From Glaciecola sp. UBA2563 (lineage in GTDB: Bacteria > Pseudomonadota > Gammaproteobacteria > Enterobacterales > Alteromonadaceae): 13,345 nucleotides of DNA. The position numbers and the translations under genes are program-made. The stretch lies in the NCBI GenBank assembly GCA_002340325.1, contig DDLV01000004.1, forward strand, positions 1 to 13,345, given 5' to 3'. Every line of letters begins with the position of its first letter. Within the stretch, counting starts at the first letter, position 1. This document shows positions 1 through 7,624 of this stretch, one piece after another. Below the pieces are notes generated by a model. It was not told where the DNA came from. It did not search any database and saw only the letters and a program-made list of their open reading frames with translations.

Positions 1-2604
1 TATCCACAACAGATTGTTTTTTACACGTTGCAAATATTCGTATTCGCCGGCGATAGTCCAGGTGACTTTGTTTGGAAATGTAATATCGATGAGTGCTTGC
101 TCGAGTTCAGTGACGTATTCACCTATAGCAGTACCAGGTATGGTATCGATAAACACCCAGCCAATGTTTCTGCCATTTTCTGATTTAATTAATGAGGGAC
201 CATCTACGATAGCAATGTCCGCTAGCTGATCAAGCGTTACCCATGCACCCGATTTTGTCACAAATGGCAAGGTTTTAAGTGCCTCTATATCAGTGCGGTA
301 ATCACGAGGATACCGAATATTAATTGGAAAACGCTCTCTCCCTTGAATGGATTCGGCAACGTTCATTCCTCCAATGGCAAAACGCACGACATCATGTATA
401 TCGGAAATACTAACACCATATTGTGCTGCAGTTGCGCGCTTTGGTGAAATATCGATATACCTACCCATCAACGGCCGTTCGCCGATGACAGAAGATGTCG
501 ATGTCAATTTGGAAGCAGCCTCTTCTGCCAGTATCGTTGCTGTTTGAATATCATTCAGATTATCTCCCGACAGTTTGATCCCTACTGGCGTTTTTACACC
601 AGTACTCAGCATATCTATTCTGGTTTTTATGGGTTGTACCCATGCATTTGTTAACCCGGGTAATTGAACGCGATTATCCAACTCATTTATTATGTGTTGT
701 AAATCAATTCCCTGTCTCCACTGTTCTTTTGGCTTGAGTTGGATGGTGGTTTCGATCATGGTGAGAGGCGCTGGATCGGTGGCCGTTTCTGCCCTACCGA
801 CTTTTCCAAAAACTGACACAACTTCCGGTATCGTTTTTATCAGCCTATCGGTCTGTTGCAAGATTTGCCCTGCTTCCTGAATGGATACGCCCGGTAACGT
901 GGTTGGCATATACAACAAGTCACCTTCGTCGAAGGTTGGCATAAACTCAGTGCCTAATTGTTTCAGTGGATAAATGGCAGAAATACCAATCGTCAGTGTC
1001 AATATAACGATTAACCAAGGCCATCGCAGCGATATGTGCAATAGTGGTCGATATAGGGCTTTCAAACCACGGTTTAACCAGTTTCGATTTTCAGCAACGA
1101 CGTTGCCTCTGAATAAATAATAAATCAACACTGGCACAAGCGTAATCGAGAGCAATGTTGCCGCTGCCATCACAAATGTCTTTGTGAAAGCTAGCGGTGA
1201 GAAAAGTCTCCCCTCTTGCCCCTGAAGAGCAAATATGGGAATAAAACTCAACGTAATAATGAGCAGGGAGAAAAACAACGCCGGCCCAACGTCTATGCAC
1301 GCTTGTCTGACAATGTCGAAATGCGCTGATTTACCTGCGTCTTCTTCTTTGCGTTTTTGCACATTTTCAACCATAACGATGGCAGCATCGACTAGTGCAC
1401 CAATGGCGATAGCAATACCGCCTAGCGACATAAGGTTTGCGCTAATTCCAAAGAACTTCATCAATAAAAAACCGAGCAATATGGCGAAGGGAAGGCAAAT
1501 AGCGATAACTAAAGTTGCCCTGACGTGCAGTAAAAAAAGCCCGCATATGACAATCACCACAATCAATTCCTGTATTAGCTTTTCTTTCAGGTAGTCGATA
1601 GCACGTGTTATTAAGCCGGTGCGATCATAGGCTGTTTCAATTAATACACCATCAGGCAGGGCTTGCTGAATTTGCTGGATTTTGCGTTTTACATCTTTTA
1701 TTACCTCAAGCGCGTTTTCACCGTCACGCATGATCACAATACCGCCAACAACCTCGCCTTCTCCATTCCACTCCGCTACCCCTCGTCTCATCTGCGGCCC
1801 GGTACGAATTGTTGCGATATCCTTAAGTAAAAGTGGCGTGTTGTTTTGATTAACGATGCCAATAGGGATATCTGAAAACGCGTCGAGGGAATCAAGGTAC
1901 CCCTTGCTCCTGACCATATATTCTGCTTCAGAGAGTTCGACTACCGATCCGCCTACTTCGCCGTTTGCTAACTGAATCGCTCGCGCTACATCGGGGATTT
2001 CGATACCGTATTGCAACAATTTTAAAGGTTGCAACACCACCTGGTAGGTCTTTTCCATCCCACCGACTTTTGCGACTTCACTTACACCTGAAACTGATTG
2101 CAGCTCCTGTCGAATAAACCAATCTTGCCAACGCGTTAAATCACTCAAATCGTAATTGCCAGACACATCTTTTAGGACATATTGAAACACCCATCCAACT
2201 CCTGATGCATCTGGTCCTATCTCGATATTGACATCATCAGGTAAAAAGCTTTGCGCTTGATTAAGGTATTCAAATACGCGTGATCGCGCCCAATAAAGAT
2301 CGATATCATCATCAAAGATCACATAGAGGTATGCATCACCGAAAAATGAAAAACCACGGACGGTTTGACTGCCTGGCACAGACATTAGCAGCGTTGACAA
2401 TGGATAGGTGACTTGTTGCTCGACTAAATCCGGTGACTGCCCTGGATAGTTCGCCTTAATGATGACCTGTACATCGCTTAAATCTGGAATGGCATCAATG
2501 GGCGTCGTCACCATTGCCCTGTAACCCAGCCCAATCAGCATGATTGCGCTTAGCATAACAATACTCGGCCACCTCAAACTCAGATGAATAATCTTAGCTA
2601 ACAT
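1..2604 (-). CDS. cusA: CusA-like Cu(I)/Ag(I) RND efflux pump, partial (C-terminus beyond left edge)
   Basis: Inner-membrane proton-driven pump of the heavy-metal RND family, exporting Cu(I)/Ag(I) through a CusB-type adaptor and an outer-membrane channel. The frame is open from ATG 2604 to the window edge: 868 codons of the usual ~1,045. The N-terminal helix is followed by the family stretch DAIPDLSDVQVIIK, then GDAYLYVIF and DLYWARSR. TM4 carries GALVDAAIVMVEN with the proton-relay Asp at D406. The three Met residues that bind copper in E. coli CusA (M573, M623, M672) appear as M566 (LLYMPTTLPG), M616 (APLTMIETT) and M665 (RIDMLSTG) with a constant offset of 7, which favours Cu/Ag over Zn/Co/Cd. 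The AGGAG of its ribosome site overlaps the stop of the upstream adaptor gene, so the two are co-translated. No frameshift was seen where I translated it. The missing part should hold the last transmembrane helices. Confidence 0.93.
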   Translation of the reverse strand, partial: MLAKIIHLSLRWPSIVMLSAIMLIGLGYRAMVTTPIDAIPDLSDVQVIIKANYPGQSPDLVEQQVTYPLSTLLMSVPGSQTVRGFSFFGDAYLYVIFDDDIDLYWARSRVFEYLNQAQSFLPDDVNIEIGPDASGVGWVFQYVLKDVSGNYDLSDLTRWQDWFIRQELQSVSGVSEVAKVGGMEKTYQVVLQPLKLLQYGIEIPDVARAIQLANGEVGGSVVELSEAEYMVRSKGYLDSLDAFSDIPIGIVNQNNTPLLLKDIATIRTGPQMRRGVAEWNGEGEVVGGIVIMRDGENALEVIKDVKRKIQQIQQALPDGVLIETAYDRTGLITRAIDYLKEKLIQELIVVIVICGLFLLHVRATLVIAICLPFAILLGFLLMKFFGISANLMSLGGIAIAIGALVDAAIVMVENVQKRKEEDAGKSAHFDIVRQACIDVGPALFFSLLIITLSFIPIFALQGQEGRLFSPLAFTKTFVMAAATLLSITLVPVLIYYLFRGNVVAENRNWLNRGLKALYRPLLHISLRWPWLIVILTLTIGISAIYPLKQLGTEFMPTFDEGDLLYMPTTLPGVSIQEAGQILQQTDRLIKTIPEVVSVFGKVGRAETATDPAPLTMIETTIQLKPKEQWRQGIDLQHIINELDNRVQLPGLTNAWVQPIKTRIDMLSTGVKTPVGIKLSGDNLNDIQTATILAEEAASKLTSTSSVIGERPLMGRYIDISPKRATAAQYGVSISDIHDVVRFAIGGMNVAESIQGRERFPINIRYPRDYRTDIEALKTLPFVTKSGAWVTLDQLADIAIVDGPSLIKSENGRNIGWVFIDTIPGTAIGEYVTELEQALIDITFPNKVTWTIAGEYEYLQRVKNNLLWI

Positions 2605-2612
2605 ACGCGCTC

Positions 2613-3935
2613 CTAATGATGATGCTGATTAGATTGCGTAAATGCATTTTGTAAGCTGGCTTCTGCATCCAGTAGGAACTGGCCCGACGTCACTATCTTT
2701 TCGCCTACCGATAAGCCGTCAAGTATTTGTACGCGTTCGTGATTCGACAGACCAAGAATGACGCTTCTTATTTCAAAGGCATCATTTTCATTTTGTACAA
2801 TGACTCTATTGTGCTTTTCGGTTTGAATAAGCGCTGTCTTGACGATATTAATATCATCAATGGTATCGGTAACGATGTTAACTTGGCCCAACATATCAGG
2901 TTTGATTCGCGCTTCCGGGTTGTCTAAAACAAAACGCAAGCGAACCGTCTTTGTGATAGGGTCCAGTGTTGGATAAATAAAATCAATTTTACCGTCAAAA
3001 TGATTATCCCCCAGTGCTGGAAGTGTCAGCTGAATGGCTTGATCAACTTTTATCAAGTTGGCTTGGTGTTCAAAAACATCCGCAATGACCCAAACGCTGG
3101 CAAGGTTCGCCACGGTCATTATCCGTTCTGCCGGTTCTACGTACATGCCCTCTCGCACGTTAAGTGCTGAAACGATGCCGCTCTCTTGCGCATAATAAGG
3201 GACGCGATCGAACACTAGCCTGCTTTCTTCTAATTGCTTAATGAGATCGTCAGCAAACCCCAATAACTGCAAACGCCGTCGCCCGCGTTCCAATAACGCT
3301 TCAGAACGGGTTGATGAAAGTAATGATAAAAAGTCTTCTTGAGCGATTAATAGTTCAGGGGCATAGATTTCATACAATAATTGCCCTTTCTTAATATCTT
3401 GACCTATTGAATTAACAGTCAGACGTTCAATCCAGCCGGGCGCTCGTGAATGAATATGGCGCAATCGTGTTTCGTCAAAATTTACGCTTCCATATGTCTT
3501 GATGCTAGTCTCCAGCGTTGAACGCTTGACAACTTCTGTTCTGATTGACATGGCTTGTTGTATTGCACCCGTAACACTAATTTGCGCAACTTGTCTCTGT
3601 TCATTTGCTTTTTCAACCAAATCCATGCCGCAAATGGGGCAATCACCTGGATGGTCCTTAACGATATGACTGTGCATGGGACAGATATAACTGACCATGG
3701 TTCTGGGAGTGTGCACGTCCTCCATCATAGTCACCGCTCCGCTTTCTTTAGGCACTAAGTCCATACCACAAATGGGGCATTCCCCTTCATGGTCCTTGAC
3801 GATATGACTGTGCATGGGACAGATATATATTGGTTGTTGCGCAAAAAAAGTTCTTTCGCGCTGTGAAGCCTGACTGATGGTAGACAACATGAATAGAGCA
3901 ATGGCTACTAAAAAAATATGGATCAAACGAGTCAT
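2613..3935 (-). CDS. cusB: CusB-like periplasmic adaptor with two tandem heavy-metal-binding domains
   Basis: Membrane-fusion protein that links the CusA pump to an outer-membrane channel and hands Cu(I)/Ag(I) to the pump. It has 440 residues. Residues 1-23 are a signal peptide (hydrophobic segment 7-20, SQAS near the cut). Two near-identical metal-binding domains follow, YICPMHSH..CPICGMDLV at residues 37-61 and again at 83-107. Each holds two CxxC/CPMH-type cysteine sites plus Met and His. The usual MFP body follows, with the barrel/lipoyl segment near residue 150 (RAPGWIERLTVNSIG), a short helical hairpin, and the second lipoyl half near 250 (AQESGIVSALNVREG). The tail ends NQHHH, which might also bind metal. 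The start at 3935 is supported by GGAGGG four bases upstream. Many CusB homologues carry one such domain or none, so two in tandem is uncommon. No outer-membrane factor gene accompanies it in the window. Confidence 0.92.
   Translation of the reverse strand: MTRLIHIFLVAIALFMLSTISQASQRERTFFAQQPIYICPMHSHIVKDHEGECPICGMDLVPKESGAVTMMEDVHTPRTMVSYICPMHSHIVKDHPGDCPICGMDLVEKANEQRQVAQISVTGAIQQAMSIRTEVVKRSTLETSIKTYGSVNFDETRLRHIHSRAPGWIERLTVNSIGQDIKKGQLLYEIYAPELLIAQEDFLSLLSSTRSEALLERGRRRLQLLGFADDLIKQLEESRLVFDRVPYYAQESGIVSALNVREGMYVEPAERIMTVANLASVWVIADVFEHQANLIKVDQAIQLTLPALGDNHFDGKIDFIYPTLDPITKTVRLRFVLDNPEARIKPDMLGQVNIVTDTIDDINIVKTALIQTEKHNRVIVQNENDAFEIRSVILGLSNHERVQILDGLSVGEKIVTSGQFLLDAEASLQNAFTQSNQHHH
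3622..3827 (-). repeat. Internal 68-bp direct duplication encoding the two metal-binding domains
   Basis: Positions 3622-3689 and 3760-3827 are direct copies 138 bp apart, matching at 61 of 68 bases by hand alignment. The central stretch acgatatgactgtgcatggg is identical in both. The 138-bp period is 46 codons, so the duplication keeps frame and gives two metal-binding modules in the adaptor. Most differences lie where the codons encode E/P and E/D changes, or at third positions, as expected for a fairly recent duplication that stayed under selection. Confidence 0.85.
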
Positions 3936-3975
3936 AGAACCCTCCGAAATTTAACAAGACCAAATGTAAAAGAAT

Positions 3976-4437
3976 TTAGGTCGAGTAAATTGGCGGGATG
4001 ATCAGGCTTTTAAGCGGTGCGTCCGGGATTTGTTGATAAAGGGTGAGGTATCTTATTGATATTGATTTTATTGCGTCAGTGCTGTTCATTGCAAATGCGA
4101 ACATTGAAAGCATTAAACTGTTTAGACACTTACCACACTCACCGCCACAACATTTGGCGTGGAATTGATTTATACCACTGTGTTGACAGCAATCATGTGA
4201 TTTATCATGTTCACAGCAAGTATCTTGTGCCCCTGCGGGTACAACATCATTTACTGACGTGGATTTTGCAGTCTCTGATTTGTGCATTTGGTGATGACAA
4301 TCACCTGAATCTGAATGTGTAGCTTTGTTCAGGCTATGAATATGGTTTGCTAAAAATGATGGCAATGAACCAAAGGTACTACTTGACGCTGTTAAATTCA
4401 GCATCACTATCATCAAGTAGATAAACACACGCTTCAT
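3976..4437 (-). CDS. Exported Cys/His-rich small protein, putative periplasmic copper-binding
   Basis: A 153-residue protein, first gene of the copper operon, 40 bp ahead of the adaptor gene. Residues 1-24 look like a signal peptide (MKR followed by hydrophobic IYLMIVMLNL). The mature part has three Cys/His clusters: DCHHQMH at 46-52, TCCEHDKSHDCCQHS at 73-87, and CCGGECGKC at 96-104, nine Cys in all. A hydrophobic stretch follows (LMLSMFAFAM, about 108-117). The composition resembles small metal-binding proteins encoded beside copper efflux genes (CopL or DUF2946-like), but I could not match it to a defined family by eye. The likely role is periplasmic copper capture or regulation, possibly replacing the CusF chaperone, which is absent here. 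The start at 4437 has no clear ribosome site; later in-frame Met codons (M9, M12) would spoil the signal peptide. Confidence 0.7.
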   Translation of the reverse strand: MKRVFIYLMIVMLNLTASSSTFGSLPSFLANHIHSLNKATHSDSGDCHHQMHKSETAKSTSVNDVVPAGAQDTCCEHDKSHDCCQHSGINQFHAKCCGGECGKCLNSLMLSMFAFAMNSTDAIKSISIRYLTLYQQIPDAPLKSLIIPPIYST

Positions 4438-4645
4438 TTTTTGAGGGTAAACCGGTCTCTAATTCATCGTTCTTTGTGTATTGTATCAGAATACTTTGCT
4501 AGATTGCTAAGTCAGTCCTTTTTCAAAAGTCGACGCTAGAGGTTGAGCAATCTGCCTATTTCCGTCCTTGTACACCCAGCTTCCCACCAAACTTTGCAAA
4601 TAAACATTAAAGTGAGCAGAGCCTAAAAAATCATGGGATTACCGT

Positions 4646-4661
4646 TGTAGCAACTCGAACA
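4646..4661 (+). promoter_or_regulatory. NifA upstream activator site 1 (TGT-N10-ACA)
   Basis: TGTAGCAACTCGAACA is an exact match to the NifA binding consensus TGT-N10-ACA. Its centre lies about 118 bp upstream of the transcription start predicted from the sigma-54 element, within the usual -80 to -150 range for enhancer-like NifA sites. Confidence 0.8.
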
Positions 4662-4678
4662 ATTTCAAGACGAAACCA

Positions 4679-4694
4679 TGTAACAAGAGCAACA
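4679..4694 (+). promoter_or_regulatory. NifA upstream activator site 2 (TGT-N10-ACA)
   Basis: TGTAACAAGAGCAACA is a second exact TGT-N10-ACA site, centred about 85 bp upstream of the predicted start. It lies 33 bp (about three helical turns) centre to centre from the first site, so two NifA dimers would sit on the same face of the DNA. Confidence 0.8.
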
Positions 4695-4744
4695 ATCCGC
4701 GACCAAAAATATAAATATCATAATAAAAACATTTAGTTAGCAAA

Positions 4745-4760
4745 GGGCATAAGGTTTGCA
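4745..4760 (+). promoter_or_regulatory. Sigma-54 (-24/-12) promoter of the nifB operon
   Basis: GGGCATAAGGTTTGCA matches the consensus TGGCAC-N5-TTGCA with both invariant doublets present, GG at 4746-4747 and GC at 4758-4759, and exactly 10 bases between them. Transcription should start near 4771, leaving a leader of about 67 nt before nifB. With the two NifA sites upstream this predicts nitrogen- and NifA-dependent expression. Confidence 0.85.
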
Positions 4761-4837
4761 ATCTCCACTGTAAAAATGCCTTCACATAACAGTCAACAGT
4801 GAGGGGCAATCAAAAAAGTAGACAACGGAGACAAAAT

Positions 4838-6325
4838 ATGGAGCTTTCGGTAATCGAAGAAGCAGCAGAAGGAGGATGTTCATCATCCGGATGTGGTAGT
4901 ACTGACGACCAGATGACTCATCTTCCAGATAATATCAGGGAAAAAGTTCAAAACCACCCGTGCTATTCTGAAGAGGCCCATCATTATTTTGCAAGGATGC
5001 ACGTAGCAGTTGCACCTGCATGTAATATTCAATGCCACTACTGTAATCGCAAATACGATTGCGCCAATGAATCACGACCTGGTGTTGTTTCAGAATTGTT
5101 GTCTCCTGAACAAGCCGTTAAAAAAGTGAAGGCCGTTGCTGCCAACATTCCTCAAATGACGGTACTTGGTATTGCCGGTCCCGGCGATCCTCTAGCCAAC
5201 CCTGAGCGCACATTTGATACATTCAGAATGCTAAGTGAGCAAACGCCTGACATAAAATTATGTGTTTCTACTAATGGTTTAGCATTGCCTGATGCTGTTG
5301 AAGAGCTTTCGAAACACAATATTGACCATGTGACGATTACCATTAACACCTTAGACCCTGAAATTGGCGCGAAAATCTATCCTTGGATTTACTGGAATGG
5401 CCGCAGAATCAGAGGTGTTAAAGGCGCAAAAATTCTTATCGAGCAACAACAAAAGGGTTTGGAGATGCTTACCGCCAAGGGGATCTTGGTGAAAGTCAAT
5501 TCTGTAATGATCCCTGGTGTTAATGAAGACCATCTAAAAGAAGTAAGTCGAGTAGTAAAAGCCAAAGGTGCATTTTTACACAATGTTATGCCTTTGATAG
5601 CTGAGGCTGAACACGGCACATTTTATGGCGTTATGGGACAGCGTAGCCCTGAAGATTCTGAGTTGCAAGCGCTGCAAGATGAATGCTCTGGCGATATGAA
5701 TATGATGCGTCATTGCCGTCAATGTCGAGCAGATGCCGTTGGCCTGCTAGGTGAAGATAGAGGCGAAGAGTTTACGCTTGATAAAATTGAAGAGATGGAA
5801 ATTGATTATGAAGCTGCGATGGAAAAACGAGCAGTCATTCACGAAGGCATTATTGAAAGCTTGAATGAAAAACATGCGCAAAAAGCTGCAGCAGCTGAGA
5901 CAACATTGGTCACACCTGATAAGACATATCGACCAGTATTAATGGCGGTTGCAACATCAGGTGGTGGTCTTATCAATCAGCATTTCGGTCATGCAACAGA
6001 GTTTCTAGTATATGAAGCGTCAGCCAATGGGGTGAGATTTATTGGCCATCGAAAAGTCGATCAATACTGTATCGGCAATGACACATGCGGTGAAAAAGAA
6101 AGCGCTTTAGCAGGCTCAATACGATCATTAAAAGGTTGTGAAGCTGTATTGTGTTCGAAAATTGGGTTTGAACCATGGGGCCTTCTTGAAGAGGCTGGCA
6201 TACAACCAAATGGCGAATACGCAATGGAGCCTATCGAAGAGGCGGTTCTAGGTGTTTACAACGAAATGATCGAAGCAGGCTTGCTTGACGAAAAGTCCGA
6301 TGATTCACAAATGATAAGTGCGTAA
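4838..6325 (+). CDS. nifB: NifB, radical-SAM FeMo-cofactor biosynthesis protein
   Basis: Radical-SAM enzyme that fuses two [4Fe-4S] clusters with an added carbide and sulfur to give NifB-co, the 8-iron precursor of FeMo-co. It has 495 residues. The radical-SAM motif is C62-x3-C66-x2-C69 (CNIQCHYC), followed by NRKYDC. The glycine-rich GIAGPGDPLANP binds the SAM side. AEHGTFYG (H259) and CRQCRADA (C293, C296) are NifB-specific cluster ligands. A NifX/NafY-like cofactor-binding domain occupies about 362-480 (GGGLINQHFGHATEF), the long form usual in proteobacteria. An ATG start at 4838 is chosen because GGAG lies seven bases upstream; an in-frame GTG at 4799 has no ribosome site. It is the first gene of the operon, behind the sigma-54/NifA promoter. 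fdxN begins 24 bp downstream. Confidence 0.98.
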   Translation: MELSVIEEAAEGGCSSSGCGSTDDQMTHLPDNIREKVQNHPCYSEEAHHYFARMHVAVAPACNIQCHYCNRKYDCANESRPGVVSELLSPEQAVKKVKAVAANIPQMTVLGIAGPGDPLANPERTFDTFRMLSEQTPDIKLCVSTNGLALPDAVEELSKHNIDHVTITINTLDPEIGAKIYPWIYWNGRRIRGVKGAKILIEQQQKGLEMLTAKGILVKVNSVMIPGVNEDHLKEVSRVVKAKGAFLHNVMPLIAEAEHGTFYGVMGQRSPEDSELQALQDECSGDMNMMRHCRQCRADAVGLLGEDRGEEFTLDKIEEMEIDYEAAMEKRAVIHEGIIESLNEKHAQKAAAAETTLVTPDKTYRPVLMAVATSGGGLINQHFGHATEFLVYEASANGVRFIGHRKVDQYCIGNDTCGEKESALAGSIRSLKGCEAVLCSKIGFEPWGLLEEAGIQPNGEYAMEPIEEAVLGVYNEMIEAGLLDEKSDDSQMISA

Positions 6326-6348
6326 CATCAAAATTTAAGGAGCAATTT

Positions 6349-6627
6349 ATGGCGGTTGAAATAGTTGATGCGTGTGTAAACTGTTTTGCATGTATAGATG
6401 TTTGCCCGAGCAGTGCCATTGATGAGGGAAAGTCGCATATGCTGGTCAATGCTAAAAAATGCACTGAGTGTGAAGGAGATTTTGCCGATCCGCAGTGCGC
6501 GAGTATCTGCCCGATAGAGACAGCAATTCTTGATTCATCTGGATTAGCGATTAATCCTCCCGGCTCATTAACGGGGATACCTCCAGAAAAAATGAATGCT
6601 GCAATAATGGAAATCAAGGCTAGGTGA
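6349..6627 (+). CDS. fdxN: FdxN, nif-associated 2[4Fe-4S] ferredoxin
   Basis: Small cytoplasmic electron carrier of 92 residues. The first cluster motif is C9-x2-C12-x2-C15-x3-C19-P; the second is C38-x2-C41-x8-C50-x3-C54-P. The x8 insertion in the second motif is typical of nif-linked and related bacterial ferredoxins. Directly behind nifB, it is expected to feed electrons to the NifB reaction, the role shown for FdxN in Azotobacter. AAGGAG lies six bases ahead of the ATG. The C-terminal 35 residues (NPPGSLTGIPP onward) extend beyond the ferredoxin fold. Confidence 0.95.
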   Translation: MAVEIVDACVNCFACIDVCPSSAIDEGKSHMLVNAKKCTECEGDFADPQCASICPIETAILDSSGLAINPPGSLTGIPPEKMNAAIMEIKAR

Positions 6628-6632
6628 AGGAT

Positions 6633-7070
6633 ATGGACAATCCTTCCCTCATTTTCTATGAAAAGCCTGGCTGCATTACTAATGCCAAGCAAAAAAAGAT
6701 GCTTAGAGAACTTGGCGTAAATGTAGAGTCCAAAAGCATCTTATCTGAACCTTGGTCTGTCGATTCATTGTTGTCATTTTTTGAATCGCTGCCGGTTGAT
6801 CGCTGGTTCAATGAGAATGCGCCTATGATAAAAAATGGACAAATAGACCCCCTATCGTTAACTGAGTCGCAGGCACTGGAAGCGATGTTAGCAGAGCCTA
6901 TTTTGATAAAACGACCGTTAATTCGAGCGGGCGAACAGGCGATTTGTGGATTCGACATTCCAAAAATATGTGATGAATTGTCATTGATCGTCGATAGGTA
7001 TACAGAGACCAAAGAACTTCATGAGTGCAGTAAACGTGATGATTCTTTGAAAGAAGAAAGTTGTCCTTGA
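6633..7070 (+). CDS. nifO: NifO-like ArsC/Spx-fold protein
   Basis: 145 residues with a thioredoxin-like ArsC fold. The N-terminal strand IFYEKPGC places a Cys (C14) where arsenate reductase has its reactive Cys, and the later IKRPLI matches the ArsC cis-Pro region (KRPLI/RPII). In Azotobacter, NifO sits between fdxN and nifQ and has been linked to nitrate tolerance of nitrogenase and molybdenum use; the exact reaction is unknown. ATG 6633 is chosen because AGGTG lies six bases ahead; a GTG at 6624 overlapping the fdxN stop is a less likely start. The tail, from about residue 128, is charged and low in homology. The stop overlaps the nifQ start by one base (TGATG), indicating translational coupling. 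Confidence 0.88.
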   Translation: MDNPSLIFYEKPGCITNAKQKKMLRELGVNVESKSILSEPWSVDSLLSFFESLPVDRWFNENAPMIKNGQIDPLSLTESQALEAMLAEPILIKRPLIRAGEQAICGFDIPKICDELSLIVDRYTETKELHECSKRDDSLKEESCP

Positions 7071-7624
7071 TGATCGCAAACAGCTCCCCGACTACCGCTA
7101 TTCAAAATGACATCTACTGGTTTTTTTTGTTTCTGTGCGGTCAACGACAAGGAAACACCGCATTACCAGCAAAACTTGGTTTACATGATTTAGAGTTTGC
7201 ATCGCTCATCAAACTCGACAATGCATTGGATGAGCTTGCAAAGAAGGATTACTGCGAAAGTAGTTCAGACATCAGAGAAGAACTACTTGAGCTGAGACAC
7301 GACGAGTGTCAAGAGTTAATGGATTTACTGACACAACACGCAACAGCAACAACAAGGGAAATACAATTGATCGCAAAAATCATTGCGGTCGCGTGCATGG
7401 GTAGCCATCACCTATGGCAAGACCTTGGCTTACCTGACCGTCAGTCACTGAGTGATTTGATGGCATACGCATTCCCTAATTTAGCGTCAAAAAACGATAA
7501 AAACATGCGCTGGAAGAAATTTTTGTACAGACAGCTTTGCGAAGAAGGCGGGCACTTTATCTGTCGCTCACCTAGTTGCGAAACTTGTCCTACATACAAC
7601 GAATGTTTTGGAGACGAACGATGA
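7070..7624 (+). CDS. nifQ: NifQ, molybdenum donor for FeMo-cofactor
   Basis: 184-residue protein that carries a Mo-Fe-S cluster and gives molybdenum to the NifEN/NifH step of FeMo-co assembly. The defining C-terminal cysteine signature is complete: C165-x4-C170-x2-C173-x5-C179. The rest is helical, with GSHHLWQDLGLPDR and MRWKKFLYRQLCEEGG, both typical of NifQ. The ATG at 7070 shares its A with the nifO stop; a TTG three codons earlier (7061) is possible but less likely. The upstream AAGAAAG is a modest ribosome site. The stop overlaps the following ATG (ATGA). Confidence 0.95.
   Translation: MIANSSPTTAIQNDIYWFFLFLCGQRQGNTALPAKLGLHDLEFASLIKLDNALDELAKKDYCESSSDIREELLELRHDECQELMDLLTQHATATTREIQLIAKIIAVACMGSHHLWQDLGLPDRQSLSDLMAYAFPNLASKNDKNMRWKKFLYRQLCEEGGHFICRSPSCETCPTYNECFGDER

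Larger units (their letters stand above)
4438..4837. promoter_or_regulatory. Divergent regulatory region between the copper operon and the nif operon
   Basis: A 400-bp gene-free stretch. The right half holds the nif control elements listed separately. The left half must hold the leftward copper promoter. The best candidate -10 is TACAAT on the minus strand (positions 4485-4480), with only a poor -35 match (TTAGCA-like) at a long spacing. I saw no convincing CueR or CopR operator. An A/T-rich stretch at 4700-4735 lies between the NifA sites and the sigma-54 core, where IHF-assisted bending would be expected, but no good IHF consensus was found. No small ORF with a ribosome site was seen. Confidence 0.6.

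Noticed and set aside
1235..1594. 119-codon plus-strand frame inside the pump gene
   Set aside because: Exact antisense of conserved RND transmembrane sequence; no ribosome site and no sensible protein character.
4799..4837. Longer NifB start at GTG 4799
   Set aside because: No ribosome site ahead of it, only about 28 nt from the predicted transcription start; ATG 4838 has GGAG at good spacing and begins MELSV as typical NifB.
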